Origin: Flammula alnicola
Lineage: Eukaryota; Basidiomycota; Agaricomycetes; Agaricales; Strophariaceae
Direction of reading: 5' to 3'
NCBI GenBank assembly: GCA_015499995.1
Contig: JADNRV010000007.1
Span: forward strand, 496,001 to 560,000
DNA: 64,000 nt
Shown here piece after piece: positions 57,799-64,000 of the stretch (position 1 is the first letter of the stretch; every line of letters starts with the position of its first letter). The translations under genes were made by a program, and so were the position numbers. The notes beneath the pieces were generated by a model. The model was given only the letters and a program-made list of their open reading frames with translations, was not told where the DNA came from and ran no database searches.

Positions 57799-58912
57799 AT
57801 GTCGTCGTCGCATTCGCTTTCATCTCAAAGTGCGTTGACCACCAACTTCGATTGGCAGAATTTTTGAATTCTTAACATCCTGCGAACCCAGTCGTCCTAG
57901 GCCTCGTCCTTTCTTTCACTTCTATCGGCCTAGGATATCAACTCGGAACCTTGACATCCCAAGGTCATCGCGCGCCGAAGACCAGGACTCCCAAAAGACC
58001 CAGGAAGAACAGGAGGGGCAACTTGAGGCATCGGAATCTGAGCCAATAGAGGATATCGCAGACGGTGACCTCGCAGCTGTGTCTGCTGGGTTCCTCGAGC
58101 CTTGTAAAATGGTATGTCCAAATTGCAGCTTTCTCTAAATTTCAAGTTTTATCCAGCTAAGCATTATTTTTCTTTTTGAAAATTAGGTCCTAGTCGTTCG
58201 CACTGACTTGAAAATGACATCAGGAGCTATAGCTTCCCAGTTGAGTTTTCCGTCACTGCCACTGCATTTAACCTTGCGTCGAGAAACTGTGCAACTTGTG
58301 CTGATTTCTATCATCCCTCACAGATGCGCGTGAGTGCTTCCGCTCTGAACCTTCAGCTCAAGTAACGACGACGGCTGAATACGGAATATGAACATCTTGT
58401 GGTCGCTTTCTTCACAGGCACGCGACGCTAGCCTGCTATAAGGCCCTCTCGAAGAAGAATGTCAAAGTACGCGTCAAAGGCTTACACTTGGTATAGCCCG
58501 ATGCTAACATGGTCGGGCATTGACAACAGCTACTACGCCACTGGGAACGAACGGGGTACGTACCATACAATGCATCTCCCAACCCGTTTATGCCAGCTAA
58601 TTATTCTACTCCGAACCGTTACCTCTCCTTCTCCTCCCCTTTTCCCATCTCAGCCAAGCCAAAATTGCCCTAAAAGCTAAATCAGAAGATCAACTGCTTG
58701 AACTAGAAGCGATCGCGAAGAGCCTGAACTTGTGTGCACGTTCGGTGCAGGATCCGTGCGTATTCTTTTGCCTTTCTCTCTTTTGGTACATAGTTTGCTA
58801 ATCTACCTTGTCATTTAGAGAACTAGGCGACAATGTACGGCCTGTATTAGCTATAGGACCGGCTCCTGTGAATTTGATCAACGAGGTGACCGGAAAGCTG
58901 CGTCTTCTCTGA
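57799..58912 (+). CDS. peptidyl-tRNA hydrolase 2, copy B (diverged)
   Basis: A paralogue of the gene at 27.7 kb with the same plan: short MSSSHSLSS head, membrane helix (VLGLVLSFTSIGLGY), acidic linker, then CKMVLVVRTDLKMTSGAIASQ, CAHATLACYKALSKKN and a tail NLINEVTGKLRLL, stop TGA 58910-58912. A 6-nt exon ATGCGC (58324-58329) sits exactly where copy A has GTGTTC. Two differences matter. One base is missing near 57961-57965 in the linker. And where copy A has AGRTQIAAGS, this copy reads PELGDNVRPVL, so the conserved AGRTQ motif of the active site region is gone. It may be inactive or serve another role. Confidence 0.8.
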
Positions 58913-59216
58913 GGTATCCTGGATATTTGGAATGTGTAGTTGTACTGTCGGTGTGAGTACACCGTCCAACCTCAATTAGATTATCTTTGCTGATCATCTT
59001 CAAGAAAGAATGGATTGTAGAACCTAGTTCTATGGGTGATGTGTACATAATATGCTATTCTACGGTGTCTGGCCCAGTGTGGTATGGCATTGCCAATGGT
59101 ACTAATAATACAGCTATTGTTTTTGTTCATTCAGGTACGATGGCTTCAAGCCTTCAGCTATGGACATGAGACCGTCAAGGGAATCGAAGCGGTTTGGCGT
59201 TCAATGCGGATCTCTC
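58913..59216. other. spacer
   Basis: Convergent 3' regions of PTH2 copy B and the secreted protein gene. Nothing else seen. Confidence 0.5.
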
Positions 59217-59904
59217 TCAATCCAACCGCAGGTGGATGATCCTCGAGATTTTGGTCTTGGTCGACTTCGCAACTGCAAGTGGCCCAGAGGCTCCGCTGTT
59301 GGCTTTGCCGCCGTTGCCCGCGTTGCCTGCAAAGAAAACGGATTAGTTCGCATGTTTTCTGGAAGCCGCGATGACGTGCAGTACGTACATGAGGAAAGGT
59401 TGATGAGCCCTCCACAGTCCCCGTTGACGCTGCCTCCGTCCGCGGTGCCTCCTACGCCCGTGTACGTGTTGCCGATGGCGTTGGCGGTACTACCGGCTGC
59501 TGTGTTTTGGTCACCGCCGATGTCGACGCTCTGCCCTCCTGCCACCGAGTTCCCGGAGTTGGCTGTGCCTCCGTTGCCGGCGTTGTCTGTCGTAGGCGTC
59601 GATTGAACACAAAAGAAAAAAGAGAAGGAAAAAAGGCGTGGTGAGTATTCGCCTCTAGCAAATCAAAGAAGGGAAGAGACGTACGAGAGAAAGCATCTAC
59701 GAGCTCGAGGCCGCCCAGGATGCCTGTGCTCCCGCCGGTGCCTTTGTTTATGGACCCGCCGGATGCGTGTCCTCCCGCCCCGGAATAGGCGTTGTCGATT
59801 TGGTTGCTATTTTGTGGAAAGGGCACCGGCGAGGCGAGCGCGAGGTGGTTCAAGACGAACAGGAGGACGAGAGAAGCTTTGGCGTTGGCGGTGATGGAAG
59901 GCAT
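59217..59904 (-). CDS. secreted glycine-rich repeat protein
   Basis: Three exons (59904-59685, 59586-59389, 59326-59217) join to 175 aa. A signal peptide is clear: MPSITANAKASLVLLFVLNHLALAS, cut before PVPFPQ. The mature part is Gly, Asn, Ser and Ala-rich and built from alternating units: NAYSGAGGHASGGSIN and NTYTGVGGTADGGSVN are one type, NAGNGGTANSGNS and NAGNGGKANSGAS another. There is a single Cys near each of two unit ends (GDCGG and at the last splice joint). The tail is basic. It could be a cell-wall or surface protein; no family is recognised. Introns begin GTACGT. Confidence 0.78.
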
Positions 59905-60261
59905 CGCGAGGGAAAGGTGAAGTGGAATGAAGGTGGAAGTAGTAGACGTTCTCGTGGATGGATAGAAGTAGAGGCTGTCTTCGTCTGTGGTGATAGTAGT
60001 TGTGGATGGGATAGTAATGTCGACGATGTACTAGTGATGTAGTAGTGTGTTGGATAGAATGTAGACTGTTGGGAATAGGATGGTGATAGTCTGAAGGAGA
60101 GAGCAGCCTATCGAAAACCCGTCTCAAGGTCCTCATTTTATATCGTTTGTATGGGCGGCTGACCTTGGGGCTGACATGTACTTATTTCGAGGCTGACATG
60201 TATTTCAAAGTTGCCTGGCCATGATTTAGTAGTCGGCAATTTTGACGCGTACGACCGTCAG

Positions 60262-60269
60262 TCACGTGA
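60262..60269. promoter_or_regulatory. TCACGTGA E-box
   Basis: Palindromic CACGTG site with flanking T and A, the preferred site of Cbf1/USF-type bHLH factors. In a divergent promoter region. Confidence 0.4.
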
Positions 60270-60620
60270 TTTTAGTACTTAGCTTTAGCGCCCACTATGA
60301 CTGAATGTCAGCAAAGCCTTGTAGGTTTCTGAAAATGCTGTTGTGAATCCCAATGCTATCTATTAGAGAGCCGAGCAAGCTTAAGGTTGAGGGCCCGGAA
60401 GCTCATACTAAGTCTTGATTTCCAAAATTCCCTCCGCTATCTTTTGATCCCAAATCCCAATAACCGACGGTCAAGGACATCACGCAAAAGTAAATTTCTG
60501 CTCACGCACAATTATTTTTTGCGACCCTGGCCTCAAATTCGCATAAAAAGTGCTTGACTGAGAGAGCTATTGTGATAATGGTGGGAAACGGCAATACTAG
60601 GCAATGACGTGACGCGTATC

Positions 60621-60628
60621 TCACGTGA
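60621..60628. promoter_or_regulatory. TCACGTGA E-box
   Basis: Second identical site in the same region, 358 bases before the Mpv17-type start. Confidence 0.4.
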
Positions 60629-60985
60629 TCGTATGGACTCTTGGCATGTCGACTCGTCGAGACTCGAGCATACCACTCCACACACGACCATTTTTTTTTA
60701 CAGCGCTGACTGACTTTCATTTCGACTCCATCTTTAAAATCCACACGAATGACCTACGGTTTCCAAAGGGTACGCAATCGTACCTTATAAATCCCTTGAC
60801 TCATCCTGTCTGCCAATTTCCTTCCATTCCATTTCACCCCTTCTCCATTCCATCCACTCCAATTCAAACCATTACACGCACAACAGATTTAAAGAAAGAC
60901 ATTACTTTCTTCATTTCAGAAGTCTTTCAAACGAACATCCACTCGACGATTACGGACATTACTTAGTAGAGCAAGGAAAGGAAAG

Positions 60986-61984
60986 ATGGCTGCCCTCACT
61001 ATCGCTCGTGCTTATCAGCACTCGTTCGACACACATCCAAACTCGACGTTAGCTGTTACTGGCGGGTGTCTGAACGCCCTGGGAGATGCTGTTGCGCAGG
61101 TCGTACAGAATACTGTAAGTCTCTGTCTTTCGTATGGATGTTATGCAGAAGCTGACGCATCAGACATATAGTGGGGCCGCGAAGAGAACGAAGAATATCA
61201 CAGATACGACTTCGTGCGTACATTTAGGTTTTCTGCTTCGGTTTCACCATCAGTGCGTCTTCTTGTTTTACGTGTTCATTTTCGACCTATCACTCATCCA
61301 CATCCACAGGCCCCCTCATGGGAAGATGGAATACCTTCCTTGAATCCCGTTTCCCTATTCGTTCCTTACAGAATAAGAACAAAGTTAATCTGAAAGCACT
61401 CTGGAAGCGTGTGGCCTGCGACCAGCTTGTTATGTGAGCTCAGCCCCTACCAAGGTAATGTCTACGTACCCTTTACTGACGACGGTCACTTCACAGGGCC
61501 CCTATTGGTGTACGTCCCGCATGCATGATTCGGCCAGTTACATCGTTCTGGTTACTGATATGGCTTGCTTGCAGCTTGGCCTGTTCCTGGGTTCGATGGG
61601 TGTAATGGAAGCACGTAGCCCACGGCAGATCGGCGAACGGTTCAAAGACCTCTACCGTACAGCCCTGCTCGCCAATTGGAGGGTGTGGCCTGTGGCTCAG
61701 GTGCGTTCTACTTTTCTTGTCCTATTTTTTGTCCAAGTAGATGCTGAAATGTTGTCCTTAAGCTGTTCAATTTCCGATACACGCCTCTGCCATATCGCGT
61801 TCCATTCTCGCAAGCCTGCGGGGTATTCTGGACACTGTATCTGTCCATCCTGAATGCTGAGTAAGTCTTCCTTTGACAAAACAGTATGGTTGGAATTCGT
61901 TCTCATTTACCATGCAGAGAGGACAAACGGCAAGACAGAGAACTAGCGATACAGAAATTGATCGATTCACGAACAACACCCTGA
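60986..61984 (+). CDS. Mpv17/PMP22 family membrane protein
   Basis: It opens MAALTIARAYQHSFDTHPNS, followed by TGGCLNALGDAVAQ (family block), RYDFVRTFRF, PLMGRWNTFLESRFP, CDQLVMAPIG, RFKDLYRTALLANWRVWPVAQ and the signature end LFNFRYTPLPYRVPF. These are small four-helix proteins of mitochondrial inner or peroxisomal membranes. Exons start at 60986 and include a 13-nt exon (61497-61509) that codes APIG with its neighbours. Near 61228-61232 the run TTTT should be one T longer for the frame FFCFGF; as written it is off by one base. The C-terminus is extended and charged (EEDKRQDRELAIQKLID). Stop TGA 61982-61984. Confidence 0.85.
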
Positions 61985-62573
61985 AGATCATCCTCTCATC
62001 TCCTCTCCTCTTAATCTGGTCTCCTTTGCTCGTGTTTCTCGGCATTTCTTACATTTAAGCCTTGCCCCCTTTATCACCCATTTCCATCACAGTCATCGGA
62101 CAATACCCCATCCACCCTATCATCCACTTCGACATAGAAAGTGGGAAAGTGTACACCCTGACATCCATCCAACCTATTGTGAAACCCCCATTGTAGCATT
62201 AGCACCCACTATTTTTATTCCTTCTTTTCTTGCATTTTCCGATCCTGGTCTTGGTGAGTTTGTCCTTCATATGTCAGTTCATTTCATACATTTCATGCAT
62301 TACAATTTGCATTGGCCCAGTTTTCTCTCATTAGTATTTAGATGAAGATGACGCTTTTTCACTTCACTACACGACTTCGAATTACGTTCTTCTCCTTCCT
62401 TAGAATCCAATTGTACATACCCTCTCAACAACTAGCGTCTCATTATGATTTTATCCCTTTTCAAATAAATCGAACTTCAAGACGTTGGAAAGCGTCAGCA
62501 AGCATTATCGCGACAGAGTAAGCATTCTTCTGCACCTCCACAACTAGAACTAGCACTACAATTTGTACCACGA
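61985..62573. other. convergent 3' region
   Basis: Between Mpv17-type (+) and UTP4 (-). T-rich 3' UTR-like DNA, no gene. Confidence 0.5.
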
Positions 62574-64000
62574 TCAAGAAGCGCCATACTTGTGCTTGAA
62601 ATAAGCAGGCGGCAGCGTCAGCAGCACATCCACAAGGGGCGCTCCACCACCACCAGCTCGTCCTTCGTCAGGAAGTCGCAGCACACAATCGGGCGATACT
62701 GCGTGATCATCTTGAAATCGCGCCACTGTCTCTCTTCGTCTATTCCATGAGGACCTGGAGCGCCCGGTGCGCCACCACCACCATCACCAACGGAGGTGCA
62801 GCAGCGTCCCTCCTCCGCTTCCTCCCGCCGTGCGCACCGTCGTGTCCAGACTGGCCTTGAACAACCACGTGGCGCCCCAGAACAGGACGTACCGCGTCTT
62901 TCCTTGCTCCTGCTCTCCGGGCGTCATCGCAGCGGAGGAGGAGGAGGAGGGGGAAAGCACGGCGGGAGGTCGAACGCGACGCCCAAGACGGGGTCGTGCG
63001 CGTAGGTGAACCGTTTCGGCAGGCTCGCGGCGAGCTCTTTGCCCCAGACGGGGAACTGCCGCGTCTCGACGTCGAATATCTGGATTGTGTTGTCTGGGAA
63101 GGCGAGGAGCAGGACGGAGGGATGCATAGGGTCAAAGGCGAGTGCTTGGGCTGCTCGACGGAAGGAGGGCAGGATGCAGTGGTGCTGTGCAGCAGGATGA
63201 TTAGGATCTACCGTCGTCTACTTAAGTGTGAGGGGAAAAAAGAAAGACGTACAGAGATTAAATCAAGGTTGAATATATGTGTTCGTGCATGGTTATCGGA
63301 CGTCGCGAGCCATTGGCCGTCCGTGCTCACAGCGATCTGGTCAACACTGACAATCGCGGCAGTGGAAGCAACATCCTCGTCGTCAGAATCCTCCTCTTCA
63401 TTTTGTTCGCTCTCGTCAGATTGTTGAGCAGGCGGAGGCGATGGCGGGGGAGAGTCTGCATCGACACCAGCCATGTCCACATCCCCATCTCCATTCACAG
63501 CGGCATGCCCATTAACCTTAGAAGCTCTGCTGCTGAATGCTCGTCCCTTAATAACCCGATCATGCAAGATAGAGTCCTGCAGCCGATGTTGGTCGAACCG
63601 ACGCAGCACGCGCGGCTTCTCGCCAGTCAGGTCAATGACGAGGACGTAGGAGGACATCGCGGTGGATATGACCAATCTTGACGAGTCAGGTGTGAATTGG
63701 AAGGCAGCAGCTCCTGTGGAGGACGCATGCACAGACGAGGCAGGTATTTGTGCGTCGAGGATCGCTGGAAAGTCTTTGATGCGTTTAAGGTCGATCTGTC
63801 CCTTTTCCTGAAAGCATATTCGCGTTAAACGATGCAGAGAAATTTTTAAAGACCAGAACTCACATCACTGCGAAGAGAGAAGAGCTTGCTCTCGTACAAA
63901 TCTGACACGGCAAGCCACCTGCCATCGTCCGAGATTTCATGCGCCGTGATGTTAGAATGGACATTCAGGTCCATCTCGAGCACCTTTTCCCAGCCGCCAG
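62574..64000 (-). CDS. UTP4: U3 snoRNP protein Utp4/cirhin, 5' part outside window
   Basis: A WD-repeat protein of the t-UTP complex for rRNA transcription and 18S processing. The strand runs off the right edge, so the N-terminal repeats are missing from view. Visible blocks: NITAHEISDDGRWLAVSDLYESKLF, FQFTPDSSRLVISTAMSSYVLVIDL, an acidic insert (ESEQNEEEDSDDED), QIAVSTDGQWLATSDNHARTHIFNLDL, LAFDPMHPSVLLLAFPDNTIQIFDVE, RYVLFWGATWLFKASLDT and the C-terminal MITQYRPIVCCDFLTKDELVVVERP. Stop TGA 62574-62576 fits the tail YFKHKYGAS. The frame jumps near 62940, between 62740 and 62830, and at 62632-62640 (one base short). As with HAS1, consensus error is possible because the gene is usually essential. 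Confidence 0.8.

Larger units (their letters stand above)
59905..60985. other. divergent promoter region
   Basis: About 1.1 kb between the secreted protein gene (-) and the Mpv17-type gene (+). Pyrimidine-rich, CT-rich DNA from 60800 to 60950 just before the Mpv17-type start is typical of fungal promoters. Two TCACGTGA sites lie here. Confidence 0.55.

Overview
The window looks like nuclear DNA of a filamentous basidiomycete, most likely an Agaricomycete. Almost every gene is cut by many 45-75 nt introns with GTRNGT...YAG borders, and exons are often very short. Recognisable products are fungal or basidiomycete-type: HET-domain protein, DUF6535 relic, UPF0658 Golgi protein, fungal Mpv17-type protein, Bet1, Ulp1, Sgf11, Pom33. 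The one tRNA gene is an intron-containing tRNA-Met. No CRISPR, operons or ribosome binding sites are expected or seen. Intron-exon structures below were spliced by eye from reading frame, splice borders and family conservation.

Layout. 0.16-7.6 kb: MTC1-like (-), peroxisomal PXMP4/PMP24 (+), BTB protein (-), Ras GTPase (-). 7.6-16.2 kb: a long stretch with no convincing gene, holding a few short repeats and a 26-bp perfect palindrome. 16.2-21.4 kb: a small 96-aa protein with a TATA box (-), Yippee (-), tRNA-Met (-). 21.7-28.8 kb: ULP1 SUMO protease (+), BET1 SNARE (-), UPF0658 protein (-), peptidyl-tRNA hydrolase 2 copy A (-). 29.8-37.2 kb: two tandem MFS transporter copies (+), the second broken. 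37.8-45.3 kb: SGF11, CBS-PB1, a 98-aa membrane protein and POM33 (all -). 45.8-50.2 kb: two adjacent relics, a 5'-truncated CAF-1 p60 (CAC2) gene and a DUF6535 gene. 50.5-54.8 kb: HET-domain protein (-) and an unrecognised protein with a duplicated domain (+). 55.5-64 kb: HAS1 helicase (-), PTH2 copy B (+), a secreted glycine-rich repeat protein (-), Mpv17-type protein (+) and UTP4 (-, running off the right edge).

The most striking signal is micro-exons. A 2-nt exon is needed in the Ras switch I region. A 6-nt exon sits at the same codon in both PTH2 paralogues. A 7-nt and a 2-nt exon sit at matching places in both MFS copies. Other exons are 11-13 nt (SGF11, POM33, MPV17-like, BET1).

A second theme is frame damage. 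Several otherwise good genes (MTC1, MFS copies, HAS1, PTH2 copy B, MPV17-like, UTP4) read through only if single missing bases are assumed, while neighbours several kb long are perfectly open. This may be consensus error in the assembly or real decay. The CAC2 and DUF6535 relics carry damage that consensus error does not easily explain (5' truncation, transition nonsense codons). Most genes are housekeeping functions (chromatin, secretion, ribosome biogenesis, peroxisome) and do not form a pathway.
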